Shown here in pieces: positions 1-11,726 of a stretch of 64,000 nucleotides of DNA. How positions within the stretch are numbered: the stretch's first letter is position 1; each line of letters starts with the position of its first letter. The translations under genes and the position numbers were made by a program. Location: positions 2,240,580 to 2,304,579 of the forward strand of contig JAQFVV010006215.1 in the NCBI GenBank assembly GCA_028023455.1, in the 5' to 3' direction. The notes under the pieces were generated by a model. That model worked only from the letters and a program-made list of their open reading frames with translations, was not told the DNA's origin and made no database searches. Source of the stretch: Epiperipatus broadwayi (lineage: Eukaryota; Onychophora; Udeonychophora; Euonychophora; Peripatidae).

Positions 1-2880
1 ACAAATCAGGAAATAAACAAGGAACTGTATCCATGAGAGTGTGATGTGCTATCTGAAAAATCCTAGGTAAATATAATCCTCATTATCCCATTCTAAAAAC
101 TTGAACATTTATTTGAATGAAAGACTTTAATATACTTTAATAACTCCAGCCAAAGTAATCTTTAATATTGTGTCTATAAATTCTTATTATATTATAGTAT
201 AACTATATGTGTGCATATATGTAAATTTATTATAATGTTTTTTAATTATGAATGTGAGTAATAAAATATTTGTTTGCATAATTGTTGTCAGATAGATTTT
301 CTCTCTTATAACTGCATTACTAATAGGTTAAGTTATAGTTAATTATCAGTATTAGGCAAGTGTGTTAAAGATCCCCCTCACAATTGAAAAAAAAGAGCTA
401 GCTTGGGAGTATATCAAGTACTAGGTTGTATATCTGGCGTCCGGGCATGCTGACTATATAACCTGTGGTTAGCTGGCACCTGAAGTGAACCCTCAGAACA
501 AATAAAATGCTTTGGATGGCAGGGATTTGAATCTAGCAGTCTGTGAAGTGCTATAGCCTGGAAATGTGATCGTAGGTAATTCTTTGTATAGTCTCAGTCT
601 GGTTATAGTTACCATTGGTGTTTCATCTACCTGTGGTGTTGTACTTCTCTGCTTAAAGGGACAGTCTGATGCTATAGTGAAGAACAGTCTGAGTAAAAAT
701 CGAGATTTTAAATATAGAATCGTAGCGATTTTCTCCCACCCGGTTCAATATATATATATATTAAGAAAAGAATTTGATATAACCATATTTGAATGACATA
801 AAAGAAAGAAAACGAAGTGTGAGTTGTTGAAATATAAAGATAACTTTATATCAGTTTATATAAGTATTCTCTGGTTATATGCAGTAAAATGAAAATATAC
901 ATTTTTAAAAAGACAAAAGAAAGATTATATTGATAAATAATTTAGAAAATCACATTGAGAAATGAAAGTAGTTTTAATATATGTATAGTATGTTGTAAAT
1001 ATAGTTTTTTTGCTAAGATAAACTCATTGAGATAGTTCTTTTAACCTGGGATTTCTTTTTAAGTTAGAACATTTAAATAACTTTTTAAATCTTGTGAGAC
1101 ATTTTAATTTCTTTTTAAATTATTGAATATTTGGTTTTACTTAACATAATCAACGTTATAGAAGTATATAGATTATTACAAATGAAGATTAAAACTGATT
1201 GATTCATAGATCTATTATACATCTAAGAATAAACAAAGGTCATTTATTGAAAGTTGAATTTACAATAATTCTAAGAGGAATCCTGGAACTGAAAAACAAC
1301 TGTAAAAGAGTCTTGTAATTTAGAATAAGTTTAACATTAATTGCCAATGAGACATTTGAGTGCGGCATCTGAGATGCAATACTTAGTTAAATATTCTTTT
1401 ATATTTGAAATTTCACCACTCATTCTATAATAAAAGCTAAAACCAGTCTTTTTTTCAGTAATTACTGTTTGGAAATTTCTTGACAGAGAAAGTAACAAAA
1501 ATATTCAAATCTTTATAACTTATTAAATTCATTCTGCATTTTTTTCACTTAATACTGTCTTGGGTGTTTGTTTTGCTTGGGGGGGTGGGGTGTCCAAGAT
1601 ATTCTGTAAAAAAAGTCGAAATAATAATAATAAACATGACCAAAAAAAGTACACAAATAAAAACAATTCTCTAATCCATTAAAGACATGAATTTTTATTT
1701 TGCTTTAGATAAATAATTTTAAAATATGTCCAAACAAATATTTTATTCTAATATATATAATTTGAAAGTCACTGTCTTGTATTAAAACGAATATGTTTTA
1801 ATAAAGTTAGATATAATCTTGGAATATTTTGAATTGATATATTAAGTCAGATTGGAAAGGCTGATAAACTATTTCTTATCATAGAATTTATTTAACATAA
1901 ATTTGTACTTTTGTAATTGAAAAATTCTAGTATATTCCAAACTTTTGCAATAATTTTTTTTTTTTTTGTAAATGATTTAAAAACATATAGCAGCTTGTCT
2001 GTAAGACAGATATAGAAGCAAAATTTTATTTCTTTGTGCAGTACTATTCTGTAATATAATGTAATTACGATGTAAGTACTGTAACAGTAAATTAATTAAA
2101 TAAGAAATATTTTAACTAGTCTTATTGAAAATGTATTTTAAATTTTTATTTTTTAAAGGCATTTCATTTGAAATACTGTTTGTTTTTATATATATATATA
2201 TAGTTTATATCTTTAAAACAAATAATTTTATTGCAACACAGATATTGTTTGAGTATTATTAACTTTATTTTTATAGATCATAAATTCAGATATTGAACTA
2301 TTTTTCTAGGATTAATGAATGAGGATTATATTCTTTTCTATCAAATAATTGGTCACCAAATGAAAAGAGGGAGTTAAAAAGAATGTTTCATCTTCACAGT
2401 GAAATTGAAATAAATATTTAAATTTCAAATGCACATCTGACCCCACCCCCACCCCCTTCCACCCTTAATTTGTTAATAAAAAGTTATTGGTGATATTTTG
2501 AAATTTTCTTTTATTAATAATTCATAATGTATGGCTTCTGTTTTAATTTCTGTACATAAATAATCAGTTTTGTGATATATAATGTAGCTGATTTTTTATT
2601 ATTATTTTAAGATGCTTAGTATTTATAATTTGCTTCTGTTTGCTAAGAATATGTTAATAATTAACAATAAAAGTGATTACATTTAGATTATAAGTGATAA
2701 GTAAAATGATTTTTATGGATATTTGTGATTCCTCTAATTCTGTACCTTTAAGGAAATTATAAAAAAATGCTTTTTAACTGGTAAACACATGAGTAGAGTG
2801 AGCATTAGTTGTGTGCATGCATCTGTATGTATATATATATATAAACACACATGCATTTGTTTGTATTATGTCTTTTCTAG
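1..2880. other. KAT6: Non-coding, presumed intron upstream of first visible KAT6 exon
   Basis: No convincing exon was found. The stretch ends in a polypyrimidine-AG splice acceptor (tcttttctag) at 2880, so at least its right part is intron. It holds TA dinucleotide runs (about 2191-2202 and 2829-2842), a C-rich tract near 2441-2461 and a G-rich tract near 1579-1590. A block at about 420-560 is less AT-rich than its surroundings and contains a weak tRNA B-box-like match on the minus strand. It could be a decayed SINE, but no clear A box was found. The open frame at 566-796 has no coding character. Confidence 0.6.
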
Positions 2881-3240
2881 TTAAAAGAAATGAATCAAGC
2901 GGTAAATGGATTAACAGAAGAAAGAAGAAAATCATCTCCTAAATCATCATCAAAAATATCTTTACCTAAGTCTTCATTGCAAAGGACATCTACCCCAAAA
3001 TCATTTATTCCTAAATCTCCTAAATCTTTAAATCCAAGAACCATAATGTCAACATCATCAAAACTCATGGCACCAAAAACATCTTCAAAATCATTACTAC
3101 CAAAAAACTTAACTCCAAAATCAATCTGGGCCAGGACTACCACTGTTAAATCTTCATCAAAGTTATTATCAAATAAATCCGAATTAATATCAGCAATGTC
3201 AAATACCCATTCTGCAACATTTAAAAAAGTTCCACATCAG
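2881..3240 (+). CDS. KAT6: KAT6-type histone acetyltransferase, internal exon (Lys/Ser/Pro-rich linker)
   Basis: A 360-nt exon encodes 120 codons and is phase 0 at both ends. The acceptor tcttttctag ends at 2880, the in-frame codon just before it is a stop, and the donor is CAG|gtaaga at 3240/3241. The protein begins Leu-Lys-Glu-Met-Asn-Gln and then becomes a low-complexity series of short Pro-Lys-Ser and Ser-Lys units with no folded domain. In KAT6 proteins a long disordered, Lys/Ser-rich region follows the MYST catalytic domain, which fits this position. The assignment depends mostly on the last exon of the same phase-compatible chain. Antisense open frames here are shadows. An alternative is a species-specific insert within the linker. 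Confidence 0.72.
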
Positions 3241-3443
3241 GTAAGAAATAGGAATGTGTTTTTAAAATATTAAAATACATTATTATTTTTAAATTTATTT
3301 TATTCCTGAAAATTTTAATTTTATGCTTGTGGAACAGTTTAGTTTAGTATAGGAGCTGCAATTTTATTGATGAAAGTTGTTTTAAGCATATTGTAAAAAA
3401 AAAAAATGAAGAAATACTCTATAGATAAAGAATCATAAAGTCA

Positions 3444-3527
3444 TCAATAAAATATAATATTAATCTTTATTATATTATAACAACAACTTATAAATATATC
3501 ACATAATAATTATATATATAAAAGCCT
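3444..3527 (-). repeat. Left inverted repeat of the Penelope-like element
   Basis: This is the reverse complement of 5657-5727. Shared blocks include tcaataaaatataatatta, then aacaacaacttataaata, and finally tatatataaaagcct. The left copy has extra bases in the middle. Beyond it a unit of about 45 bp around 'tatatataaaagc' is repeated twice more or less in tandem (about 3508-3570). Confidence 0.75.
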
Positions 3528-3633
3528 AAATTAATATATATAAAATTATATATATAAAAGCATAAATTAATGATTTATTTAAATGGATATATGAAAAAAT
3601 GGAGTAATAAAATATAATAAAAAATGGATTTGG

Positions 3634-3876
3634 ATGTGGACTAAATATTGGAATAAAGATAAAGAAGTGACAGAATGTAAGGGATATATTAATTACAATA
3701 ACAGAATAAAGGATAATTTTATAAATCTAACAAAATATAAATTCTCAATGGAGCAAAATCAACTAAGTAAGTCTCCTTATTTTATACCATTTGTGGATAA
3801 AGATATTAAAAAGAAGATAACTACGGACATAGAATTAGCAAATATTTCTACTGCAGATAAAAGGAAAATGAACTAA
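3634..3876 (+). pseudogene. Penelope-like element, N-terminal pre-RT fragment
   Basis: This 80-codon open frame is rich in Lys, Ile and Asn and lies directly upstream of the reverse transcriptase frame but in a different phase (frame 1 against frame 2). It probably represents the poorly conserved N-terminal region that precedes the RT core in this family. It has no recognisable motif. The separation from the downstream frame is one of at least two frame breaks in the copy. The identification rests on position only. Confidence 0.5.
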
Positions 3877-3955
3877 TTATTGAACCAACAATTAGGAAAC
3901 ATTAAATGTTCACAAAGGGAATATAAATATAAAAGAACTACTAAAGAAATAAGAA

Positions 3956-5149
3956 ATGTATGCAGAGAAGAGAGAAGATAAAGGTAGTAGATTCGTAATA
4001 ATGTATTCTAAAGATTATATAGATAAGATAGAAAATGAGATAAAAAAGGAAGGATATATAAAATTATTTAAAGATCCTACTAATAATATAAAAAGGAAAT
4101 ATATAGAAATATTACATAAAATGGAAGGGAAAGAAATTATAGATAAAAATAAATATGGATTTTTGTATCCATCACTGAATGAAAATCCATATGTATTTAC
4201 TAAAGTAAAAACACAAAAAGAGGATAATCCATTAAGATTATTATTTAACTTTACAAATTTTATTTTACAGAAATTTTGTAGATATATGAATAAATGGATT
4301 GCAAATATTATGGGGTATGGAGAATTTTGTATTAAAAATACTGATGAAATTATAGATAAGTTAAATATAATAAAAATGAATAGAAATCAAAGTATTTTTG
4401 TAATGGATATAGAGAAGATGTATCCAAGTATACCTCGAGAAGAAAGTATTAAAATAGGAATACAAAAATTAAAAATGTATATACAGGATATGGAAATAAT
4501 AGAACAGGGGTTAAATTTAATAAATAATAGTTTATATTTCAAATATAAAGATGAATATTGGGATATAAATAAGGGTTGGGTTATGGGATGTGCAATAAGT
4601 AGTTTAATGGCATCTGTATTTATAAATGAAATGGAATTACATATTGTAAAGAATGATATTTTAGTAATAGGAAATAAAAGAGTTATAAAAAGTATATATA
4701 ATGAATTTAATAATAATAGAAATAATATAAAGTTTACGATAAAAGAAATAGATAATAAAATAAAATATTTAGATATAGAAATAAAGATAAACAATAATGT
4801 GATTGTATTAAATCATTTTATTAAAGAAGATAAAATAAGGAAAATAATTTATAGGGATTCACAACAAGCATGGATGCAAAAGATGGCAATAAATAAGAAT
4901 TTTAAAATTAAAAATGATAGGTATAATACAGATGAAAAAACTGCTGAAGTACAAAAAGAACAATTTATTAAATTATATTCTAGCTATGGATATAATCCTA
5001 GAAATATTAGGAATATATTATATGATAATAAAAATAATATTAGAGGGAATAAAATATTAAATAATATAAAATGGATTAAAATTGTATATATACCTAAAAT
5101 TTATGATATATTAACTAAAAATTATATGGATAAAAATAGGATGGTCTAA
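3956..5149 (+). pseudogene. Penelope-like reverse transcriptase, missing the YxDD box
   Basis: A 397-codon open frame carries Penelope-type RT motifs. Motif A is seen as MDIEKMYPSIP (Asp151), motif B-like as MGCAISSLMASVF (about residues 210-222), and the later YLDIEI at about 271-276. Between motif B and the next conserved block the usual Tyr-x-Asp-Asp region is shortened. The sequence runs MELHIVKNDILVIGN, so only one Asp remains in the expected place and the Tyr and first Asp are absent. This looks like an in-frame internal deletion and would abolish polymerase activity. The frame closes at 5149 and the endonuclease continues in another phase. Confidence 0.85.
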
Positions 5150-5212
5150 TAGTAAAAATCTAGATATATTAATAGGAAATTATAAAATTAAAGATGATAT
5201 GAAATATATAAA

Positions 5213-5533
5213 GGAACAGTATATAAAATTACTTGTGGGATATGTAAAATGGTTTACTATGGACAAACATCAAAACAATTAGAACAAAGGGCAAAAGAAC
5301 ATAATAGTGCTATTGAAAGGAAGGATGATAGATCTGCATTATTTAAAATTTGGACATAAAATAGATTGTATAAAAACATAAGACCATTAAATTATATAAA
5401 GGAAATAAATAGAAGGAAAATATATGAAACAAATTATATAAAATATAATATAAATACATGTATGAACATTTACAAAAAGTCAATTGATTTAACGAATGAT
5501 TGGGTAATGGATAAAGAATGGAAAGTAATATAA
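5213..5533 (+). pseudogene. GIY-YIG endonuclease domain of the Penelope-like element
   Basis: The reading frame opens with GTVYKITCGICKMVYYGQT, giving the two halves of the GIY-YIG signature (G-x-Y at the start and Y-Y-G after it). It continues with the expected helix (QLEQRAKEH) carrying the conserved Arg. A Cys-x2-Cys pair lies between the two halves, as in many Penelope endonucleases. An in-frame TAA interrupts the frame at 5357-5359, after which the frame remains coding-like to a stop at 5531-5533. It is out of frame with the RT. The enzyme would nick the target DNA for priming; this copy is not functional. Confidence 0.8.
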
Positions 5534-5656
5534 AGGGAGATGTATAAATAAATTGATAGAAATAAGGAATTATAGGAAATGTCGCTATGTACGTAATATA
5601 TGTGTTGGTATTAGTAAGAGATATTGAAAAGAGTAAAAATTTAGTATTACCGAAAA

Positions 5657-5727
5657 AGGCTTTTATATATATAATTACTATTATGATGTATTTATAAGTT
5701 GTTGTTATAATATTATATTTTATTGAT
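5657..5727 (+). repeat. Right inverted repeat of the Penelope-like element
   Basis: This partner of 3444-3527 lies in the 3' non-coding tail after the endonuclease. See the left copy for shared blocks. No hammerhead ribozyme core (CTGATGA with GAAA) was found in either flank. Confidence 0.75.
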
Positions 5728-8700
5728 TATAAGATAAATTACATAAAGGAGTTTATTCCTTAGAATTAAGTCATTTATACATATATATATAAACTACAAA
5801 TTGAAACGAATTTAAAACTTACTTTTCAAAAAATTAACATTTTCTTTTTAAACTATGACAGACTACTGACTACATTGATTAAAAAAAAATTATTTCACAT
5901 TAGTTTTTTTTTTGAGACTCATTTAGCAATTAACATGTAATATGAACATAAGAAACACAGGCAATTTATACCCATTACTAAAAAAGATCCAAGAGAATTG
6001 AATGAGAAGAATAAAATTAAATGGCTGTAATCTCAATCTGTTAGAAGAACAATAAAAGATGCCCTAGGCTGAGATGTAATGATGATCATGAAGCAACAAT
6101 AATAATATTTGTCATTTGCTTTAAATTTTAGTGGATGTTCTTGTAATATTTTTTACATTTAAATAATTACTGAATAGTTACTATTCAAAGGATTATATAA
6201 AATTCTGTAAAAATTTACCACTTATAAACATCTGACATTTTGTCAATAATTGTAGAAATTTTTTAAAATAATCAGTTTAATAAAAAAGCTATTCCAGCAT
6301 TAATTAACATCTTCATCAAATGAATTTATTATTATGAGTTCATTTATTAAGCAAAAATATTGTTTAATACAGTATTTTTTTGGATTCGAAATAGATGTAT
6401 ATTGTATTACTTTGAGTTTCTTTTTAATAGCCCCCCTCCCCAATGTAACTCTTTCACTTGAATAGGGATGGGGAGTGGAAAGCTAATATTTTTATTGCTG
6501 TCAATTAATCATAATATACTTTCTATTAATTGGCATAAATATTGCAAGAAAATGAAATAATATATATATATTTTAATACAATATAAATATATATTGTATA
6601 TTTATACTTGTTAAATATTTTTATAATGTGCTGTACATTCATTGATCATTAGTATTAATAAAATTTTAAAACTTTTATTGCCATTCTATTTACTTGATCT
6701 GTTTATGTCAGATAATAGTAAGTCATTATGAATAATCCTAAGTGAATATTAACAAGTCCGTTGGTTTCTTTTCTTACATTGTTCTAGTTAAATGGGCACT
6801 AGATGGGAAGAATAGATGTAATTTCATCCATCCAATATCTACATTAGACGACTATTAGTGAAAATTATTATGAGATTGAATATTTTTGAACTTGAACCAG
6901 TTTAGCCTAAAACTAGTCCACTTGCTATATTTTTAATAACTTATGCTATAACTTAACAAATGGCATTATTGACTGACGGATGGGATAAACTAAACTGAAT
7001 ATTATAATCTATTAGTTTATTTTTTGAAATACGTTTCCACTTGTATTATCTGAGGTTACTTTGCTTATAAAGAAAATTTATTTTAGGATCCTGAGAAGTT
7101 TGCTATATTTCTACTCAGTTGTTTTTATATATTCAGAAAGAAAAAACTATTCTATGGTTTTCTTGGAATTGGAGAGTTATTTTGAACATGTAACTAAATA
7201 CCAGCACTTGAATTGAATGGTTTAACCAGCAGATTCAAATATATATATATATATTTTTGCAAATTATCACAGTTTATGACTTTTTTTCTTCTTCACTCAT
7301 TTCATAAGTTATTTTTAACCAATTTTATGTTCCAAATCTGTAGGAAATAAATATGTCAATGATCTTTTTCTGCCATTTCATTATTGAATATCATGAGAAT
7401 AATAATATTACTTTTGCGAATATTTCTTGCTTCAACTTTTGATAATCACATTCTCTTTTATTACATTCCATTGAAATTGTCTTTATTTTCATTTAGAAAG
7501 TTTTCATTCCTGTAATCAAAATTCTTATCATTTAATTATACATTTTTATATCAAATTATAAAATTCATGAATAATTTTGTTGTCATCTATTAAGCATCAC
7601 CAATCTTATTGTGAAGTTTTTAGTTTTGAATCATTCGTTAGGACATGGTTAGTGGTTTTTTTTATTTATTTTTTATAACTTCTAAAATTTAAAGTGTTTA
7701 TAATTTTTTTTTTTTTTTTCATTCATACATTCTATTCATCTTTGGCCAAATTATAATTCTTAGTCTTCTTGGGAAAAAGTTATGGTTTATATTACTTTAC
7801 ATAATTCAGTTTTTTTTGTTTTTTCAATTTTTTTTAGCTCCCTCTATGTTATTTAAATCATTCTTCTCTCTCCAAAATTCTTAATAATATTACTTCTAGG
7901 CATATCTGTTTTATTCCATGGGTTAATTGTTGCTTTAAATCTAAAAGTCTTTGAATGTGTGTATGTTGTTAAAGGTACATTGATGTATATGTTTTGTATA
8001 TTTGGTTCAAGTATTCACTTAAAATATTATAGATTCAAACTTTGTTTTAGCAAACAGTACATTATTATTGAATTGCTTTGTTTGTTTTTTTTGTTTAGAA
8101 TTTAACTTTCAATATATGCTATTCTAAATAAACTCAATTAGTTCACATAATTTTTCCACATTTATTATTAATCCTGTTGGATAATTACATATCAAAAGTA
8201 TCTCCAGTAATCTATTATCTGTTCATGATGTTAGGCTATAGGATTACAGATGTTGATCTGATAAATATGTCCCAATAAATATACTAGGAATTTTTCTCAA
8301 CTGTTGAAAAATTGCTAATATTTATTTTATGCTCAAAAATAATTTGTTCTTTTTTTTTATTGGGTAAAAAAATCCTTTTATCTAGAATTGTGAAAAAAAT
8401 TAGTTGTTTCCAATTTTTATTTCGAAAGAGATAATACCTATTTCTTCAGTACAATTTGTAAAATAACAATTGTTATCACAAAGCAGACTAACAAAATTAA
8501 GAATTAGAATAGATTAACTGTGACCCAATATTCATTCTTAAATGATCCTAAACAAATAAGTAAATTGGTATGAAGCTAATATTAAGCTGCAGTTTTAAAG
8601 TACTTGGAAAATTGATTTATCAATAAAGAAGTTGTCTTGGTTAAACTGATTTTTGATAAGAATAGTAAGATGTTATACATGGCAGAGGTTTGAATAATTA

Positions 8701-9079
8701 GAAAAGGGAAAGAGTTAAGATATGCATTTGAAGAAGAATAGAAAAGATACTGAAAAAAGAAAATTATAAATATAGAAGTGTTGAAGAGGGAAAAAATAAA
8801 CAAAGAAGAGTAATTTGGGGATGAAATTAATAGATGATAGTTAATTTTAAAGCGATGCTAGCCTAGAATATGAGAAGAATAAGATAAGATGTTTGGGATA
8901 ATATATGGGTTCTCTGTTGGCAGTACTTGATGATGGTAGTGAAATGATTATAATATTTAGCTTTTGTAAAAGGTAGGAGAACTCAAATAATTGTGTATGT
9001 GTAAACCATCTATTTTTTAATATTGAATATTAAAACAAAAGAAATTGCTTTTGTTAAATAATATTTATCTTTTTTTTAG

Positions 9080-9218
9080 ATTGTTATTCGCAAGAGGGGT
9101 CCAAAACGAGGTCGATCGAGTTCTAGCTTTTACATGAGTCATCCTGAAACTAAAAAGCAGAAAGTCGATAGTAGTAGTCAATATGAAGATTCAGATTCAC
9201 CCAAAGATAATAAAATAG
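9080..9218 (+). CDS. KAT6: KAT6-type histone acetyltransferase, internal basic exon
   Basis: A 139-nt exon follows a strong acceptor (cttttttttag, AG at 9078-9079) and ends at the donor atag|gtattt. It enters in phase 0 and leaves with one spare base (phase 1). The translation starts IVIRKRGPKRGRSSSS, a basic AT-hook-like segment. It ends in a Ser/Asp-rich stretch (SSSQYEDSDSPKDNK). It has no catalytic domain. The basic segment would suit DNA or nuclear targeting, in line with the disordered central region of KAT6 proteins. The phase fits both neighbours: the next exon supplies the two bases that complete the split codon. Confidence 0.75.
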
Positions 9219-11358
9219 GTATTTATTAAGCATATTGCAATTTTTAAATCATTATTATTATTGATTTTATGTACATTTTTTGTGTTGTATGTATATATTT
9301 CTATAATATCCAACAATTTGGCCACCATTTCTGATAATTATTCCAATTCTTAATTATATTTATAAATTGTCATTGATTTATTACACTATGTTATAATCAG
9401 TGAATAAACTCAGTTTCTAATGCTAATGTTTTATCTTACAAATGAAATATCAGGTTTTTATATTTATTATTAAACATAAATATATACCACATGAAACATT
9501 AAGCTTAATATAAATTAATTCACTGACTCAGATATATTATGATTCGGAATAAAGTAATAGAAGTTGTTAGCCTGTACTGTTCTAAAGAGTATCAATTGAA
9601 AACATATATATTCATTTAAAAAAACATAAATGTAAATGCTAAATTTTCACCATAAGTTACATTAATTAAGAGAAATGTACAAAATGCATCAAACATATTA
9701 TCAATTCACTCTAGTTTTAAAATCAATATCAAGAATAATACACTCAGTTGTACTCCAAAGCCATCATATAAATTTCAATAAATATTAGTAAAAAATAAAT
9801 AAATCTAAAACATCCTTACAATTTAATTTTTATTGAAATTATTGTAAGTTATTATTTTCATTTGTATGTTAAAACTAATAAGGAATTTTATTTAAAGCCA
9901 TTCAGAATTATATCTTTTTGACTTTACACTAGAAAGATATAAATAATTAGTGGAAATTTTGTAACTGAATTTAAATTAAAACACAAAAATATCAAATTAA
10001 AATAACATTGGGGTGTGTCTTACATGTAATTTATACTTATATAAATGAATAACCTCAATATTTAATTGTGATAATTTGTCACTTATCATGAGATAAAACA
10101 TGAATCCTGTTATAAAATTTGTTTCATTATAATTAATTTCTGGCTTATAACTTTAACTGTTACTTTGTTTTAGTATTAAATATATTAATGAGGTCACATT
10201 CTATAATAAACACATCTACAACTAAATAACTAAAGTGCTAAAAGATATGAATCAGCATGTGTTTAAACAAATAACTATTAAACCATACATGATTAAAAAA
10301 TACCATCAAATATTTAATTCATTGTCTAGTTGAGAAATCCTTGGCCATAAATAAAATCATAACTGTTTTAATCAATACATGCATGGTTTTATCAGTACTT
10401 ATCTTATTGTAATTTAATGTAAATTAGATGATAGTTATTGAGTGTCAAGGTCTTAAAATATGCTTATTCTGTTCGTAAAGTCATACACTGATGAACCAGT
10501 TATACATAAAAGACACATTTAATCTGTAGTAATTTCTATTATTTACAAATTTTTTAGGATTATAATGCAATACTATGAAGTCCCAATATATTCTGTATGA
10601 ATATACTGCAGTTATACACTATCTAAAAAAAAATTAAGTCATTAAAATTCGTAAATTTTACAATACAGCAACAGTCATTTTTCCATCTCTTGAGTTTCAT
10701 ATGCAATCGTACTTATTAATAGTGTTTATTCAGATTACATGAAAGAACATTTTATGATTTACTATTTTTATTGTTTTCAAATTTTCATTTAAGAAAATTC
10801 AAAAGTATTTTTCTCAAGCAATAAATGAAAACTAGCAATTTAGTAGTGATAAAAACAAATTATAAAACATTCTTGAATTATATCAGAAAGCTTAAAGTTT
10901 AAGGAGTGTAACTGTTAGTAATGGCAAGTAGGGTTAAATTATATAGATTCTGAAAACAATACAGAATTAAAAACAACTAAAAAATATCAGTCAGATGATA
11001 ATGAGATTGCTATATCAGTTTTATTGGGGGGGGGGGGGATATTGTCCAGAGTGTGCTTAATTGCAATAAAATTTTGACTCTTCGCTATTCAATTTATTTA
11101 TTTATTTAAAAAAACAAAGATACAATCCAAAATATAGTAGCTCCATGTATAATCATTCAAAACTAATATAACATAGCTTCTGAGTCCAATGAAATCAGAA
11201 AACATTTGTAAGTTATTAGTTTATAACTTTATTTTTGATTTGAGTGTAAAGGATATATAATAATAACAAAGAAAATCACTGTTCTAGATAATTATCGCTT
11301 TACATCACTTATTTCAATAACAGTAATACTAAATAATTTGTACTATTAACTGTTTCAG

Positions 11359-11555
11359 ATTCAGGCGCCATATTGAATTTTTTTAAAACTGACCTGAGAC
11401 ACAATTTTCACAATAACTTCAGTTTTAATTATGTTAGAGCAAAAAAATGTACATTAATAGAAACTAAAAAAACTAAGGAAAACAATAAGTGTAAGACAAA
11501 TAGTGATAACCATTTAAAAAATAAGGAAAAAAAGAAATTTCAACATCCGATATAA
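11359..11555 (+). other. Candidate alternative terminal exon of KAT6
   Basis: A splice-acceptor-like sequence (aactgtttcag) ends at 11358. Joined to the single spare base of the exon ending at 9218, the frame reads on through 11555 (DSGAILNFFKTDLRHNF and so on) to a TAA. The predicted tail is Lys/Asn-rich. In favour are phase compatibility and an open frame of about 65 codons in AT-rich DNA. Against are the weak composition and the one-in-three chance of phase agreement. It would give a truncated protein lacking the acidic and Met/Asn-rich C terminus. Transcript evidence is needed to support it. Confidence 0.2.
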
Positions 11556-11681
11556 TTATTACTTTATTGTTTGTTCATAATTTCTAATTCATCATTAACT
11601 AGGTTTAAATTACATTTTCAGTGATAATTTATTTGTATACCTCACAAAATTATCTTTCAAACCATATATAATATGTCTTAC

Positions 11682-11726
11682 CTGAGATAATCCATAGCTT
11701 CGGAGTCTCCAAAACTTCAAAGGCAT
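11682..11726 (-). other. Candidate minus-strand mini-exon
   Basis: Read on the minus strand, a good acceptor (ctttttcttatag) is followed by 45 nt that end in a consensus donor, CAG|gtaaga. The 45 nt are open in two frames; one reads DAFEVLETPKLWIIS, the other starts Met-Pro-Leu-Lys-Phe. Composition is more balanced than the flanks. It could be an exon of a small gene nested in the KAT6 intron, or a chance pairing of splice signals. No partner exon could be proven. Confidence 0.2.

Larger units (their letters stand above)
3444..5727 (+). mobile_element. Penelope-like retroelement, inactive
   Basis: The body encodes, in order on the + strand, an N-terminal segment, a reverse transcriptase and a C-terminal GIY-YIG endonuclease, split by frameshifts. 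This layout is characteristic of endonuclease-containing Penelope-like elements. It is bounded by an inverted repeat: 3444-3527 is the reverse complement of 5657-5727, apart from an insertion of about 15 nt. Such flanking inverted partial copies of the 3' end are typical of Penelope insertions. The insertion lies just after a KAT6 exon and in the same orientation. Exact ends and target duplication could not be fixed in this AT-rich context. The element is dead, judging from frame breaks and loss of the catalytic motif. Confidence 0.85.
3241..9079 (+). other. KAT6: KAT6 intron with Penelope-like insertion
   Basis: The intron runs from the GT at 3241 to the AG at 9078-9079 (tttttttag). The Penelope-like element occupies about 3444-5727. 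The rest (3241-3443 and 5728-9079) is AT-rich sequence with poly-T and TA runs. A short C/G-rich stretch lies near 6430-6475. No exon, RNA gene or second element could be supported. The open frame at 8582-8803 on the minus strand is low-complexity and not coding-like. Confidence 0.7.

Noticed and set aside
420-560. tRNA-like or SINE-like block
   Set aside because: A weak B-box-like word is present on the minus strand, but no credible A box, cloverleaf or terminator was found; kept only as a note.
2895-3143. Minus-strand open frame over the first KAT6 exon
   Set aside because: It is the antisense shadow of the Lys/Ser-rich repeats in the + strand exon, which has proper splice borders.
4387-4794. 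Long minus-strand frame inside the Penelope-like RT
   Set aside because: It is a shadow of the + strand RT; AT-rich codon usage leaves the complement open.
3441-5760. Hammerhead ribozyme in the Penelope-like flanks
   Set aside because: Such ribozymes are known in this family, but no CTGATGA/GAAA core was found here.
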